From positions 1-60,789 of the forward strand of contig WSXY01000011.1 of NCBI GenBank assembly GCA_009773565.1: a stretch of 60,789 nucleotides of DNA, in the 5' to 3' direction. Origin of the DNA: Actinomycetota bacterium. Its GTDB lineage: Bacteria > Actinomycetota > Coriobacteriia > Anaerosomatales > Anaerosomataceae. The notes beneath the pieces were generated by a model that worked only from the letters and a program-made list of their open reading frames with translations, was not told where the DNA came from and did not search any database. A program made the position numbers and the translations under genes. The stretch's first letter is position 1, and each line of letters opens with the position of its first letter. Of the stretch, positions 43,985 through 54,051 are shown in pieces.

Positions 43985-44359
43985 TCAGTGGCGCGGCGTC
44001 GACTGCAAGCACTTCTTAACGGTCTCGAGAACCTTGGTCGGCTGGAAGGGTTTCACCAGGAAGTCCATGGCTCCCGACTCAAGCGCCTCGACAATCATCC
44101 GCTGCTGTCCCATAGCGCTGACGATCAACACCCGCGCGGCAGGGTCCTTCAGACGAATCTCCCGAAGCGCTTCAAGGCCGCTCATCTCGGGCATCGTGAT
44201 ATCCATGGTGACGAGGTCAGGACGGATTTCGACGTACTTCTCAATAGCGTCGCGTCCGTTAACAGCTTCGTAGATGACATAGCCCTCTTTGGCGAGGATG
44301 TCCCGGATCATCATCCTCATGAAAGCCGCATCGTCCACGACGAGGACGGTCTTAGACAT
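43985..44359 (-). CDS. cheY: Response regulator CheY
   Basis: A 124-residue single receiver domain: VLVVDDAAFMRMMIRD (acidic pocket), phospho-Asp in DLVTMDITMPEMSG, the switch Ser in VLIVSAMGQ and Lys in DFLVKPFQ. With no FliM in the window, its target may be a type IV pilus or another output. It overlaps cheW by eight bases. Confidence 0.96.
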   Translation of the reverse strand: MSKTVLVVDDAAFMRMMIRDILAKEGYVIYEAVNGRDAIEKYVEIRPDLVTMDITMPEMSGLEALREIRLKDPAARVLIVSAMGQQRMIVEALESGAMDFLVKPFQPTKVLETVKKCLQSTPRH

Positions 44360-44843
44360 CGCCTTGCGCCTCCTCAGTTGCTATCGCTACGCCATACGTG
44401 ACCTTCGGAAGAGCCTTGTCGGGGTCGAGTAGAATCACGAGACGCTCCCCATAATTCGCGACGCCCTGAAATGCCTCGGCAGTTTCGGCCGTCAGCGCGC
44501 TTGCGGGTGCCTCCATGATGGCGTCCAGTGCAATCGTCGCCACCTCATTGGCTGAATCGACGGCAAGGCCCACTAGGCCAGAGTCGCTCTCAGCGACAAC
44601 GATGCGAGAATAGACCGAACGCTCAAGCGGGGTGCCAAGCAGACGAAGCGCAAGGTCGAGTACGGGAATGACCTGACCCCGAAGATTGATGACTCCCTCT
44701 ACGAAATCGGGAGAATGCGGAACCGGCGTAGGAACCTCGTATCTGATGATGCTCTGGACGCGTTCTATGGGCAGGCCATACTCTTCCGTCCCGAGACGAA
44801 AGAGCACAAATTGCCGATGGCCGACCTCGGAAACGGCTTCCAC
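44352..44843 (-). CDS. cheW: Chemotaxis adaptor CheW
   Basis: A 163-residue SH3-like coupling protein: FVLFRLGTEEYGLPIERVQS, VEGVINLRGQVIPVLDLALR and LVGLAVDSANEVATI are typical. It links receptors to CheA. The gene lies 12 bases after the receptor gene and overlaps cheY. Confidence 0.95.
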   Translation of the reverse strand: MEAVSEVGHRQFVLFRLGTEEYGLPIERVQSIIRYEVPTPVPHSPDFVEGVINLRGQVIPVLDLALRLLGTPLERSVYSRIVVAESDSGLVGLAVDSANEVATIALDAIMEAPASALTAETAEAFQGVANYGERLVILLDPDKALPKVTYGVAIATEEAQGDV

Positions 44844-44855
44844 GTCCGGACCTTC

Positions 44856-46172
44856 CTACTCGACCTGGAACATGTGGACCGACTCTTCAAGGCGACGAGC
44901 CATCTCGGCAAGCTCCTGCGCTGAAGAGGATATCTCCTGCATACACGCCGTCTGTTGCTCGGCAGCGGCCGCAGTCTCTTCCGCAGAAGCAGCGTTCTCT
45001 TCAACGACGGCTGCAATATCGTGCATTGCGCGATCGACTTCGACCGTGCGCTGCGCCTGACCTGACATCGCTGCAGCAATCTCCTCGGCAAGTGTGGCTG
45101 TCCGGGTCACCGCTTCAGTGATCTGGCGCAGCGCATCGCCTGTCCGACCGACGACCTCCGTGCCAGTCGCCACCTCGGTGGTACCGATCTGCATGTATTT
45201 GAGCGCCTTTGCGGTCTCGGTTTGAACGTCTTTGATGAGCTCGCCGATTTGCTGGGCGGCCTTGCCCGAACCTTCGGCCAACTTGCGGACCTCCTCAGCA
45301 ACGACGGAGAATCCTCGGCCCGATTCACCCGCGCGAGCAGCTTCGATGGCCGCGTTCAGCGAAAGCAGGTTGGTCTGGTCGGCGATGGACGTGATGACAT
45401 CGACGATATTGCCGATCTCCTCAGAACGACGACCAAGAACCTCGACTGAAGTAGCGAGCGTCTCGATTGCCTGCCTGATCTCGGCAATCTTGTGAATCGC
45501 CTCGGCAGTCGCAGTCTCGCCGAGAACGGCCGCCTTTGCGGCCTCCTCGCTTGTCTTACTCGCCTCTTCGGCACGCCGTGCGACTTCTCCGACGGTGGTC
45601 GTCATCGCCTCGATTGACGCGGACGTCTCTTCGACCTTGCGAGACTGCAACTCTGCACCATGAGCGATCTGCTGCACTGATGACGATATCTCCATCGAGG
45701 ATGAGTTGATCTCCTCCGAGGATGCCGAGAGCTGGGTTGCGGCGTTAGTCACGGACTCCGATGAGCGGCGTACGTTGCCAGCGATACTACCCAGCGATGC
45801 GATGAGGTTATTACACTCCCCCGCCAAGACGCCGATCTCGTCCTCACGAATGACTTCGGCCCGGACCGTCAGGTTGCCGTTACCAGCCTCGACCATGACC
45901 TCACCGAGGTCACGGAGCGGCTCGAGCACGCGGCGCTTGAACACGACCCGCCACGCGTAGGAACCCGGAATCGCGCAGATCCCCATAGACAGAGCGCCAA
46001 CGACAGCGACGTAGCCGAGCGTGACCGGGTCGATCTTGAGAATGAAGAGCGCGAACGCACCCGTGACCGCCAGACCGGCGAATACGGCCGGACCGATGGT
46101 GAGCCAGGTGTACATCGTGAACGTGAACGACAGACCCTGCTTCACCGTACTGCTGCGCTGCTCCTTCTGCAT
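44856..46172 (-). CDS. Methyl-accepting chemotaxis protein of the che operon
   Basis: A 438-residue receptor: two membrane helices (about 17-70) with almost no loop, a HAMP domain (about 75-130; [20 protein letters not shown]), and a signalling coiled coil with tip [20 protein letters not shown] and [20 protein letters not shown]. Like the receptor at 28109-29269 it has no sensor outside the membrane. The C-terminus has no CheR-binding pentapeptide. Confidence 0.93.
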   Translation of the reverse strand: MQKEQRSSTVKQGLSFTFTMYTWLTIGPAVFAGLAVTGAFALFILKIDPVTLGYVAVVGALSMGICAIPGSYAWRVVFKRRVLEPLRDLGEVMVEAGNGNLTVRAEVIREDEIGVLAGECNNLIASLGSIAGNVRRSSESVTNAATQLSASSEEINSSSMEISSSVQQIAHGAELQSRKVEETSASIEAMTTTVGEVARRAEEASKTSEEAAKAAVLGETATAEAIHKIAEIRQAIETLATSVEVLGRRSEEIGNIVDVITSIADQTNLLSLNAAIEAARAGESGRGFSVVAEEVRKLAEGSGKAAQQIGELIKDVQTETAKALKYMQIGTTEVATGTEVVGRTGDALRQITEAVTRTATLAEEIAAAMSGQAQRTVEVDRAMHDIAAVVEENAASAEETAAAAEQQTACMQEISSSAQELAEMARRLEESVHMFQVE

Positions 46173-46245
46173 CCTGCGGTTCTCCTCCTTGGGACGCTTC
46201 CGGCGACCGTCGGTCGCCCAGATAACAATAGCAGAAGCCCCGTGC

Positions 46246-47091
46246 TTACAGCATGTTCAGCGGCTTGCGGTAGATACGCTCCCGCCCGCTCACAAGTTCG
46301 AACTGCTGAGACACAGGCGCGCCGATCCTTTCGCTCCTGCCCAGTACCAGGTATCCGCCACGCGCAAGCGCCGACCAGAACACGCCGAGCACCCGCTCTT
46401 GCTCGGCCCGGTTGAAGTAGATGAACACATTGCGGCAGAAGATAACGTCTACCACATGTATCGGCCGATCTTCGAAGAGGTTCAAGTATTCGAACTTGCA
46501 GTGGCGCCTCACCCGCGGCTTGATACTGAAATGATCGCCATGCACATCGAGGTAGCGCTGCTGATCGGCGGCGGGAATCTGATCGAGAAGCGCGAGATCA
46601 TACTCGGCGCGGCTTGCGGCGGCGAGCGCGTTGCGGTCGAGATCTGTGCCGAGGATCGTCAGTAGGAATTGATCGGCCTTCGAACCCATTGCGTCGAGGA
46701 AGGACATCGCAAGTGAGTACGGTTCCTGGCCGGTCGCGCAGCCGGCAGACCACACCCGGATCATGCGCTGATGGCGTGCAGACTTGTCTTTGATGATCGC
46801 CGGCAGGATGTCCTTGCGGAACAACTCGAAGACGGTTGGGTCTCTGAAGAACTGCGTTACATTGATCGTAAGCGTGTCGAGAAGCTTCGCGTACTCATCC
46901 GGATTCTCATCGAGATACGTCGCATACTGGCGATATGTGTGGAGGCCAAGGGCGTGCAGGCGCGACGACAGCCGTCTCTCAACGTACCGAGGCCGGTACT
47001 GCGCCATGTCGAGCCCGCGCTCGGCGTGCACCTTCTCCAGCAGGCGCGACAGGTTGCCCCGGTACACCGCGTCAGCCTGTCGGTTCTCCAT
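46246..47091 (-). CDS. cheR: Chemotaxis protein methyltransferase CheR
   Basis: A 281-residue SAM-dependent methyltransferase acting on receptor glutamates. It has the N-terminal helical domain ([20 protein letters not shown]-like), [18 protein letters not shown] (SAM site), [15 protein letters not shown] and [12 protein letters not shown]. It is first in the che operon, 70 bases before the receptor gene, and divergent from the L,D-transpeptidase gene. Confidence 0.96.
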   Translation of the reverse strand: MENRQADAVYRGNLSRLLEKVHAERGLDMAQYRPRYVERRLSSRLHALGLHTYRQYATYLDENPDEYAKLLDTLTINVTQFFRDPTVFELFRKDILPAIIKDKSARHQRMIRVWSAGCATGQEPYSLAMSFLDAMGSKADQFLLTILGTDLDRNALAAASRAEYDLALLDQIPAADQQRYLDVHGDHFSIKPRVRRHCKFEYLNLFEDRPIHVVDVIFCRNVFIYFNRAEQERVLGVFWSALARGGYLVLGRSERIGAPVSQQFELVSGRERIYRKPLNML

Positions 47092-47176
47092 TACACCCCC
47101 GGTGCTGCATGTGTGGTCACGCCATTGTAGAATACGCTACAACCCTTTTGCAGAGGTATCGGCAAGGAGAGCATCC

Positions 47177-48214
47177 ATGGCAAGGAAATCTGTCCCTGTA
47201 CGCATTCTGGCAGCACTCGCAGCGCTCATGCTCTTCGCGCTCACAGCTGGCTCTGCTTTCGCTGTCGTTGACGACTTCGCCGCCCGCGAGACCATGCCAG
47301 CGGGTGCCACGGTTGATGGCCACGAACTCGATGGCCTCTCTCGTGATGAGGCCAGAATCCTAATAACCGAGCAGGTCGCAAGACCGCTCGCCGGGCCGAT
47401 TTCCGTTGTCAACGCCGGACGTACGTTTACGCTTGACGCAGCATCGCTCACGAAGGTTGATGTCGACGGCATGATCACCGCCGCGTTCAAACCGAAGGCG
47501 ACATCATCGCTACCGGAACGCGTGCGGGATCGCGCGCTCACGGCCGCGACCGGGGCATCCGTCAAGCCTCAAGTCGCAGTCGACGAGGCCTCGCTCAACA
47601 CGTGGCTCGACGGTGTAGCCTCCTCGGTGGACACAGCTCCCGTCGATGCTTCGATGGCGGTCGAGGGAACGAGCCTCAGGGTTGTCGCCTCGAAGCGTGG
47701 CGAACGTGTCGACCGTGCGGCCGCGATTACTGCAATCACAGCCGCGCTCCAGGACGGCACGAAGACGCTCACCCTACCGGTCACGTACGCCGAGCCGAAG
47801 GTCCTTGAGAAGGATCTGGGCACCACGATTCTCGTCAGAAGAACACAGCGGAAGCTCTGGCTCTATGACCATGGCGCGCTTGTGAAGACGTATGACGTGG
47901 CCGTCGGGACGCCTGGCTACCCCACGCCTCGTGGCAACTGGATGATCGTCCAGAAGCGCTACCGACCAACATGGTCTAACCCCGGATCGGACTGGGCGAA
48001 GGGTATGCCGGCATCAATCGGACCGGGGCCCGGCAACCCGCTCGGTACACGCGCACTCAACCTTAACGCTCCAGGGATTCGCATCCACGGAACCTCGAAG
48101 AACTACTCGATCGGCACCGCTGCGTCGCACGGGTGTATGCGCATGCACATGTGGGATGTCGAGGAGCTCTACGACCTGGTCGAGGTCGGGACGCCGGTCT
48201 TCATCATCAACTAG
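47177..48214 (+). CDS. Secreted L,D-transpeptidase (YkuD family)
   Basis: A 345-residue exported protein: signal peptide (ILAALAALMLFALTAGSAFA), a peptidoglycan-binding/VanW-like region (about 40-220) and a YkuD domain (about 225-345) with the catalytic GIRIHGTSK...SHGCMRMH motif. It would make 3-3 cross-links or attach proteins to the wall. ATG 47177 has AAGGAG seven bases upstream. It converges on the tungsten/molybdenum operon with a two-base gap. Confidence 0.93.
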   Translation: MARKSVPVRILAALAALMLFALTAGSAFAVVDDFAARETMPAGATVDGHELDGLSRDEARILITEQVARPLAGPISVVNAGRTFTLDAASLTKVDVDGMITAAFKPKATSSLPERVRDRALTAATGASVKPQVAVDEASLNTWLDGVASSVDTAPVDASMAVEGTSLRVVASKRGERVDRAAAITAITAALQDGTKTLTLPVTYAEPKVLEKDLGTTILVRRTQRKLWLYDHGALVKTYDVAVGTPGYPTPRGNWMIVQKRYRPTWSNPGSDWAKGMPASIGPGPGNPLGTRALNLNAPGIRIHGTSKNYSIGTAASHGCMRMHMWDVEELYDLVEVGTPVFIIN

Positions 48215-48216
48215 CG

Positions 48217-48465
48217 TCAGAAATCAAGCATCTCGATACGGGCTGTCCAGCGACACCCTGCGCGTAGTAGCGCTACGTCGGCGTCGGCCCCCTCGAGCCA
48301 CGGAACCCTGAGCGAGATACCGCACAGCCCGCCAATGCCTTTCGGCGTCGGAATCGTCACAGTCGTGACATCGGCTTCGAGCAGCGTGCGCTCACCGACG
48401 AGCGCGTCGTGCGTCGAGCCGAACCCGTACACGACGTACGGAACGGTTGGCTCTCTCACGCGCAA
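48217..48465 (-). CDS. DUF3343 putative Se/S carrier-like protein
   Basis: An 82-residue protein with YVVYGFGSTHDALVGERTLL, a variable middle, and GIGGLCGISLRVP holding a conserved cysteine-glycine pair. DUF3343 is described as a selenium/sulfur carrier-like family, often beside a class V aminotransferase, as here. It overlaps that gene by ten bases and is last in the 13-gene operon. Confidence 0.85.
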   Translation of the reverse strand: MRVREPTVPYVVYGFGSTHDALVGERTLLEADVTTVTIPTPKGIGGLCGISLRVPWLEGADADVALLRAGCRWTARIEMLDF

Positions 48466-49622
48466 ACCGTCCTCATCGAGGCAAGTGCATAGTCGATATC
48501 GGCAGCCGTAACGCCGTAGCCGATGCCGAAGCGGACTGCCCCGCTCTGACGTGTGCCTGCCGTCTCATGCGCCCATGGGGCGCAATGGAGGCCCGCGCGC
48601 ACGGCGATCTTGTACGTGACGTCCAGCTCGAACGCGATCCTGTCAGCGTCGAGGTTGTCGTGCACGATGCTCACGACCGGAACCCGTTCCTCCGTAGGTG
48701 GTGGTCCGAGAACTCGCATGCCCGGGATCTCGAGTAGTCCTTCGTGAAGCATGCGGGTAAGCCGACGCTCTTCGGCGCGGAGCGCGTCTCCATGTTCGAG
48801 CAGGTAGCGTGCGGCCGCGCCAAGACCTGCGACGGCCGGCGTGTTCGGTGTTCCGGCCTCGTAGCGATCCGGCCGCGTCTTGGGCTGGTTTGGATCCTCG
48901 GAGTCGCTGCCGCTTCCGCCCTGGAGAAGCTCCGCCGGCTCCACGCCCGGCGCGAGGTAGAGCACGCCCACACCCTGTGGCCCGAGGAGACCCTTATGGC
49001 CGGAGGCGACATAGGCGTCGGCGCCAAGCGCGGCGAGGTCCAGGCGCAGGTGTCCCGCGGCCTGCGCGCCATCGACGATAAGCAGGGCGCCTGCAGCGTG
49101 AGCGATATCCGCGAGATCACCGACCGGCTCGATGGTTCCCAGGACATTCGACGCATGCTGACAGATGACCGCACGGGTCGGCGCCTGGCTCACCGCGCGC
49201 TCGACGGAATCCGGATCGATACGACCGGCATCATCGGCCGCAACGATATCGACGCGTACCCCGCTCGCGGCGAGGGAGCTCAGGGGGCGTGCCACGGAGT
49301 TGTGCTCGGTGGAGCCTACGACCACGCGGTCCCCCGGCTGCAGGAGCCCCTTGAGGGCAAGGTTGAGACCGAAGGTGCAGCCCGGTACGAAGGCGAGATC
49401 CTTCGAATCAGGCACACCGAGGAGCGCGGCAACATCGGTTCGCGACTGAAGGATAAGCCGCGAAGCAGCGAGTGCGAGCGCATGAGCGGCCCGGCCGGGA
49501 TTGCCACCTGCCGCGGTCATGGCATGCACGACCGCGTCAACGACGGGCTGCGGTTTTGGCCACGACGTCGCCGCGTGGTCAAAGTAAGTGATTCGATCTG
49601 TCACGAGTGTGCTCTCACCCAT
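48456..49622 (-). CDS. Class V aminotransferase / cysteine desulfurase family protein
   Basis: A 388-residue PLP enzyme: TYFDHAATSWPKPQPV start, PLP lysine in YVASGHKGLLGPQGVGVLYL, and a distinctive RAGLHCAPWAHE with a candidate catalytic cysteine. This RAGLHCAP form marks the family often found with selenium-dependent molybdenum hydroxylase and DUF3343 genes. It may release selenium or sulfur from (seleno)cysteine; the substrate is inferred. It overlaps mog by eight bases. Confidence 0.88.
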   Translation of the reverse strand: MGESTLVTDRITYFDHAATSWPKPQPVVDAVVHAMTAAGGNPGRAAHALALAASRLILQSRTDVAALLGVPDSKDLAFVPGCTFGLNLALKGLLQPGDRVVVGSTEHNSVARPLSSLAASGVRVDIVAADDAGRIDPDSVERAVSQAPTRAVICQHASNVLGTIEPVGDLADIAHAAGALLIVDGAQAAGHLRLDLAALGADAYVASGHKGLLGPQGVGVLYLAPGVEPAELLQGGSGSDSEDPNQPKTRPDRYEAGTPNTPAVAGLGAAARYLLEHGDALRAEERRLTRMLHEGLLEIPGMRVLGPPPTEERVPVVSIVHDNLDADRIAFELDVTYKIAVRAGLHCAPWAHETAGTRQSGAVRFGIGYGVTAADIDYALASMRTVCA

Positions 49623-50100
49623 GTCCTCCGCCAGCCATCATCTCGGCTGCATGCTCGAGCTGGTCGGCAACCATAACGAACGACTCGCGGACGGCTTTCT
49701 CGCTGCCCGGAAGGTTGATGATGAGCGTCCGTCCGCGCTGTGCAGCGACGCCACGTGAGAGCATCGCACGCTTAGTGATGAGAAGACTCTCGGCACGAAT
49801 CGCCTCGGCGATGCCGGGAACCAGCCGATCGCAGTGCGCGAGCGTGACCTCAGGGCACACATCGCGAGGACCAAGCCCCGTGCCGCCGGTCGTCAGGATC
49901 ACGTCGACTTCATCAACGTCTGCCATCTCGACAAGCGCATTCGCGATGACGTCGTGGTCGTCCGGAACGACGTGATACGCCGCAATCGACCAGCCGCGCT
50001 CCTCGGAGAGCGCTATCAGAGCCTTGCCCGACGTGTCCTCGGCTGAGCCGGCGGAACGCGTGTCCGAGCAGGTCAGGACTCCGATACGGAGCTCGTGCAT
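49615..50100 (-). CDS. mog: Molybdopterin adenylyltransferase (MogA/MoaB family)
   Basis: A 161-residue MoCF-domain protein that adenylates molybdopterin before metal insertion by MoeA. Seen are [21 protein letters not shown], the active loop ILTTGGTGLGPRDVCPE, and the late LIINLPGSEKAVRESF. It overlaps the MOSC gene by 28 bases. Confidence 0.93.
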   Translation of the reverse strand: MHELRIGVLTCSDTRSAGSAEDTSGKALIALSEERGWSIAAYHVVPDDHDVIANALVEMADVDEVDVILTTGGTGLGPRDVCPEVTLAHCDRLVPGIAEAIRAESLLITKRAMLSRGVAAQRGRTLIINLPGSEKAVRESFVMVADQLEHAAEMMAGGGHG

Positions 50101-50576
50101 GTTCCCTCCCCGAGAGACTGAACGACGATGCTATCACCGGTACGTACGGTACCACCCTGGTGGACGACCGCGAAGACGCCTTCGCGAGGCATGACGCAGT
50201 CGCCGGCCTGGTAGAAGATCGCGCACTTGGTGTGGCAGACCTTGCCGATCTGGCTGATCTCGAGAACGGCCTCTTCGCCGATGCGGATGACGCTGCCCAC
50301 CGGCAACGCCACGACGTCGATGTCGACGGTGGTGATGTTCTCGGCGAAGTCGCCCGCCTGCACGTCGAGGCCCTTGGCAACCATCTTGTCGATGGACTCC
50401 TGCGCGAGAAGGCTCACCTGGCGATGCCAGTCACCTGCATGCGCATCGGTCTCGAAACCGTGATCGGGGCGCAGAACACCTTCAGTGCCACGCGTCTTGC
50501 GGACGGTCTTCTTCGCAGACAGGTTGACTGACGTGACGGTGCCGGGACCGGGAAATGCGGTGCTCTCGCTCATCAT
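50073..50576 (-). CDS. MOSC domain protein
   Basis: A 167-residue stand-alone MOSC domain: [35 protein letters not shown], and the cysteine-bearing [24 protein letters not shown] domains are related to the C-terminal domain of Mo-cofactor sulfurases and are thought to carry sulfur or bind the cofactor. ATG 50576 overlaps the moaC stop (ATGA). Confidence 0.92.
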   Translation of the reverse strand: MMSESTAFPGPGTVTSVNLSAKKTVRKTRGTEGVLRPDHGFETDAHAGDWHRQVSLLAQESIDKMVAKGLDVQAGDFAENITTVDIDVVALPVGSVIRIGEEAVLEISQIGKVCHTKCAIFYQAGDCVMPREGVFAVVHQGGTVRTGDSIVVQSLGEGTCTSSVSES

Positions 50577-51058
50577 GAATCCTCTCGCAGGTAATGGCCG
50601 GATTTCCCGCCCTCTTTTTCGAGCAGCATGACATCGGTCACGACCATTGCGCGGTCGACCGCCTTGCACATGTCGTAGATCGTGAGCGCGGCGACAGAAG
50701 CCGCTGTGAGCGCTTCCATCTCGACACCCGTCTTGCCGTCGGTTTCGGCAACAGCGGTGATGCGAACCGCGCACTCCTCGGCTGCCAGATCGACGCTTAC
50801 GTGCGTGAGGGCGAGCGGGTGGCACATCGGAATAAGATCCGACGTACGCTTAGCCGCCATGATGCCCGCAACGCGCGCTACGGCGAACACGTCGCCCTTC
50901 GGCGCACGACCCTCGACGATCATCGCGAGTGTCTCTGCTCGCATCTCCACGAGCGCAGTCGCGACCGCGCGTCGGTGTGTGACGTCTTTGTTGGCGACAT
51001 CGACCATGCGGGCGGCACCGCTTTCGTCGAGATGGGTGAGCCTGGGAGCGTCGTCCAC
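50573..51058 (-). CDS. moaC: Cyclic pyranopterin monophosphate synthase MoaC
   Basis: Second enzyme of molybdopterin synthesis. The 161-residue protein has [36 protein letters not shown] and [17 protein letters not shown] with the active-site Lys, His and acidic residues. GTG 51058 is chosen because GGAGG lies five bases upstream and spans the moaA stop, so translation is coupled. Confidence 0.95.
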   Translation of the reverse strand: MDDAPRLTHLDESGAARMVDVANKDVTHRRAVATALVEMRAETLAMIVEGRAPKGDVFAVARVAGIMAAKRTSDLIPMCHPLALTHVSVDLAAEECAVRITAVAETDGKTGVEMEALTAASVAALTIYDMCKAVDRAMVVTDVMLLEKEGGKSGHYLREDS

Positions 51059-51059
51059 G

Positions 51060-52085
51060 TCAGCCTCCGATCTGGGACATGCGCCTGATTGTACCCACTC
51101 GCATGTTGTGGCTCTCCGGCTTTGCCGCGAGCGCCTGCTTGATGAGTTCGCGAACGTCCGCGTCGGTTCCTGTACGCAACACAGCCCGGGCATCGAGCTC
51201 ATCGTCACTGAAGAGGCATGTCCTCAGGCGTCCGTCGGCGGTCAGCCGCAGGCGGTTGCACTCGCCACAGAAGTGATGCGAGAGCGGCGAGATGACCCCG
51301 AGCGTCCCGGGCGCACCAGGGAAGCGATAATAGCGCGCAGGACCCCAGCCACCAGGTGCATCAGGTTTCGCGACTGGCTGGAGTTCCCCATAGCCCGCAG
51401 CAGCGCCTTCGGCCGTCAGTCGGGCGAGGATCTCATCGGCGGGAACCTCGTCGGCCTCGCTCCAGCCCTCGCCTTCCGATGAGGAACAGGCGACGCCTTC
51501 CTCAGCGCCGCCGACCGGCATGTACTCGATGAAGCGCACATGGATGGGTCGCTCAAGCGTCATCTTCGCGAATCCGAGCAGGTCCTGCTCGAGCCGGCGT
51601 ACCACGACCACGTTGAGCTTGACGGGATCCATCCCCGACTCGAAGGCGGCCTCAAGTCCGGCAAGGGCGTCCTTAAGCTTGCCACCCCGGGTGATCTGCG
51701 AGTACACCGTCGGATCGAGCGTGTCGAGCGACACATTGACTCGCTTGAGCCCCGCCTCAACCAGCTCGTGAGCGAATTTCGGGAGCAGCGTGCCATTCGT
51801 GGTGATGGCGATCGACTCGATGCCGGTCAGCTCGCGAAGCCGCCGCACATGATCGATGAGCCCCACCCGCACGAGCGGCTCGCCACCCGTCAGTCGGATC
51901 TTGCCGATTCCCTCGCCGGCGGCCACTGCGGCGAAGCGCTCGATCTCCTCGAACGAGAGAAGGGCATCATGCGGCTTCCACGGCACACCCTCAGAGGGCA
52001 TGCAGTAGACGCACCGCAGGTTACATCGATCGGTCACGCTGATGCGAAGGTAATCGATTCTGCGGCCGTGTCCGTCAGTCGCCAT
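51060..52085 (-). CDS. moaA: GTP 3',8-cyclase MoaA
   Basis: Radical-SAM enzyme that starts molybdopterin synthesis from GTP. It has [20 protein letters not shown] (first cluster, CxxxCxxC), [10 protein letters not shown], and the C-terminal second-cluster motif [18 protein letters not shown]. An insertion of about 20 acidic residues (about 220-245) is unusual. ATG 52085 is chosen; AAGGAG is nine bases before it, while the ATG at 52094 is too close. Confidence 0.95.
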   Translation of the reverse strand: MATDGHGRRIDYLRISVTDRCNLRCVYCMPSEGVPWKPHDALLSFEEIERFAAVAAGEGIGKIRLTGGEPLVRVGLIDHVRRLRELTGIESIAITTNGTLLPKFAHELVEAGLKRVNVSLDTLDPTVYSQITRGGKLKDALAGLEAAFESGMDPVKLNVVVVRRLEQDLLGFAKMTLERPIHVRFIEYMPVGGAEEGVACSSSEGEGWSEADEVPADEILARLTAEGAAAGYGELQPVAKPDAPGGWGPARYYRFPGAPGTLGVISPLSHHFCGECNRLRLTADGRLRTCLFSDDELDARAVLRTGTDADVRELIKQALAAKPESHNMRVGTIRRMSQIGG

Positions 52086-52608
52086 CGCGAGCATCTCCTT
52101 GCAAGAAGGTGCGCTCTACGAGTCCAGCAAGCGCCTCAACGTCGTCGAGGGCGATGACCGGCACACCGTCGGGCCACAGGTCAGGATTGTCCGTGACCAG
52201 CGCAAAGAGCTCGCCGGGTGTGGAGATCATCTCGTCGGAACGCCCGAGACGAGAGACCTCGATGCGGACGTTTCCCGCACGCTTGAAGCCTTCGGTCAGC
52301 AGGATGTCGCAGCCACCAGCCTCGGCTTCGCCAGCGATCTCCTCGAGCGTGCGCTCGCGCTCGAGTGCGCGCACGACCGCGAACTGCGTCGGCGACGAGA
52401 TCATCGTGACGCGTGAGCCCGCGCGCGCGTGGCGCCAGGAATCCTTGCCCGGTTGGTCGATGTCGACCTCGTGGACGTGATGTTTGCACGTGGCGACGCA
52501 GTACCCGCGCGCGGTAAGCGCACGAATGAGTCCTTCCATGAGCGTCGTCTTGCCGGAGTCGCTCTTTCCGACGACCGAGACGACGGGGATGCCGGTCCCC
52601 TCGCTCAT
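52075..52608 (-). CDS. mobB: Molybdopterin-guanine dinucleotide biosynthesis adaptor MobB
   Basis: A 177-residue P-loop GTPase: SVVGKSDSGKTTLMEGLIRA (Walker A), CKHHVHEVDIDQPGKDSWRH and DILLTEGFKRAG. It helps MobA. It overlaps moaA by 11 bases and follows the 71-residue protein by one base. Confidence 0.92.
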   Translation of the reverse strand: MSEGTGIPVVSVVGKSDSGKTTLMEGLIRALTARGYCVATCKHHVHEVDIDQPGKDSWRHARAGSRVTMISSPTQFAVVRALERERTLEEIAGEAEAGGCDILLTEGFKRAGNVRIEVSRLGRSDEMISTPGELFALVTDNPDLWPDGVPVIALDDVEALAGLVERTFLQGDARDGD

Positions 52609-52609
52609 A

Positions 52610-52825
52610 TTAGAAGCAGCCCAGATCGCAGTTCTTGACCTTGATGCCGGCCTGATCCGCGGCCGTACCGGCGACCTTGTACGCAACACCGAACGACTCG
52701 GCGAGCTTGCGGAGCACGGGGCACGTGATGCGGCCGTCGACGGCTGCAGCTTGCACCGCTTCTGCGAGTTCGGGCGTGATCTGTCCGGACCAGCGCGGGT
52801 CAATCTTCTTTGGTGAGTCGCTCAT
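52610..52825 (-). CDS. 71-residue conserved protein ending CDLGCF
   Basis: A small protein with helical centre (ELAEAVQAAAVDGRITCPVL, then RKLAESFGVAYKVAGTAADQ) and a fixed tail AGIKVKNCDLGCF. I recall similar short proteins with a G-I-K-I-x-N-C-x-L-G-C-F end beside molybdopterin genes in anaerobes, but know no function. Three cysteines (one in ITCPV, two in CDLGC) could bind a metal or carry sulfur. The ATG 52825 has AAGGAGG upstream and overlaps the moeA stop by four bases (ATGA), so its position is fixed within the pathway operon. Confidence 0.85.
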   Translation of the reverse strand: MSDSPKKIDPRWSGQITPELAEAVQAAAVDGRITCPVLRKLAESFGVAYKVAGTAADQAGIKVKNCDLGCF

Positions 52826-54051
52826 TCTGAGCCCTCCTTGCGATCGAGGCGGATGCATGCCGCCATTGAACCCGCCGGGAAGAACGTCTCCCCTTCGGGC
52901 AGGACGAGCAGACAGTTGGCGCGGTGCATCGATGTAAGCATCGCCGATGACTGCGCACCTGCGAGAGAAGCAACGTATGTGCCGTCGGGCATACGTTCGG
53001 TCACTGCACGAAGGAAGTAACGGCGATCCGCCTTCTTCTTGACGTCATGGCCGAGAACGACCGGGTGATGCGGGCGGTCGAGCGCGGTGTGCCCCTGCAT
53101 CTTGAGAACGACCGGCCGTACGAACAGCTCGAATCCGACCATGGTCGACGTGGGATTGCCCGGCAGGCCAAAGAACGGCGTACCGCCGATAGTGCCGTGT
53201 GTCTGCGGCGCACCGGGGCGCATGGCGACCTTCCAGAAGTCCATGTCGCCGATCTCCTCGAGCACGTCTCTGACGACATCGTAGTCACCCATACTGACGC
53301 CGCCGGTGCTGACCATGAGGTCATAGTCAGGCGCCTGCGAGAGGATCGCACGGGTATGCACGACCGTGTCGCGCGCGACCTCGAGGATGAACGGCTCGCC
53401 GCCGGCGTCGATGACCTGCGCCGCAAGCGTGTATGAGTTCGAGTTGCGAATCTTGCCCGGGCCGGGGTACTCGTCGATCGCGACAAGCTCGTCACCGGTG
53501 GCGACGATCGCGACGCGTGGGCGCCGGTGGACGAGCGGCTCCGCACAGCCTACGGCCGCCATGAGCCCGACCGCAGCGGACCCGACGATCTCGCCAGCGG
53601 TGAGCACCGTCTCGCCGGAGCGAACGTCTTCGGCCTTGCGGCGGATGTTCTCGCCGTCACGCGCGGACGTCATGATGACCGCGACCGCGCCATCGCCTTC
53701 CTCGGCCGTATGCTCCACCATGATGACGGCTTCGGCGCCCTCGGGCACCGGTGCGCCGGTCATGATGCGCGTCGCCTCGCCCGCACCGATCGGCACCTCT
53801 GGAAACGCGCCTGCCGCGACGTGCTCGACGACCCGCAGGCGAACCGGGGTGTCCTCGCTCGCGCCTGCAACGTCGGCCACGCGCACGGCATAACCGTCCA
53901 TTGCGGAGTTATCGAACGGCGCCACATCGATGTCCGAGACGATATCGGCAGCAAGCACGCGGCCCAAAGAATCGATCGCTCCCACACGCTCAGCATCGAG
54001 CGCGACGATGCGCTCGAGCACCCTGCGGCGCGCCTCCTCGACAGAGATCAT
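52822..54051 (-). CDS. moeA: Molybdopterin molybdotransferase MoeA
   Basis: Inserts molybdenum or tungsten into adenylated molybdopterin. The 409-residue protein has the N-terminal FDNSAMDGYAVR, MTGAPVPEGAEAVI, the MoCF loop STGGVSMGDYDVV, PGAPQTHGTIGGTPFFGLPG and the C-terminal beta domain. It overlaps both neighbours by four bases. Confidence 0.95.
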   Translation of the reverse strand: MISVEEARRRVLERIVALDAERVGAIDSLGRVLAADIVSDIDVAPFDNSAMDGYAVRVADVAGASEDTPVRLRVVEHVAAGAFPEVPIGAGEATRIMTGAPVPEGAEAVIMVEHTAEEGDGAVAVIMTSARDGENIRRKAEDVRSGETVLTAGEIVGSAAVGLMAAVGCAEPLVHRRPRVAIVATGDELVAIDEYPGPGKIRNSNSYTLAAQVIDAGGEPFILEVARDTVVHTRAILSQAPDYDLMVSTGGVSMGDYDVVRDVLEEIGDMDFWKVAMRPGAPQTHGTIGGTPFFGLPGNPTSTMVGFELFVRPVVLKMQGHTALDRPHHPVVLGHDVKKKADRRYFLRAVTERMPDGTYVASLAGAQSSAMLTSMHRANCLLVLPEGETFFPAGSMAACIRLDRKEGSE

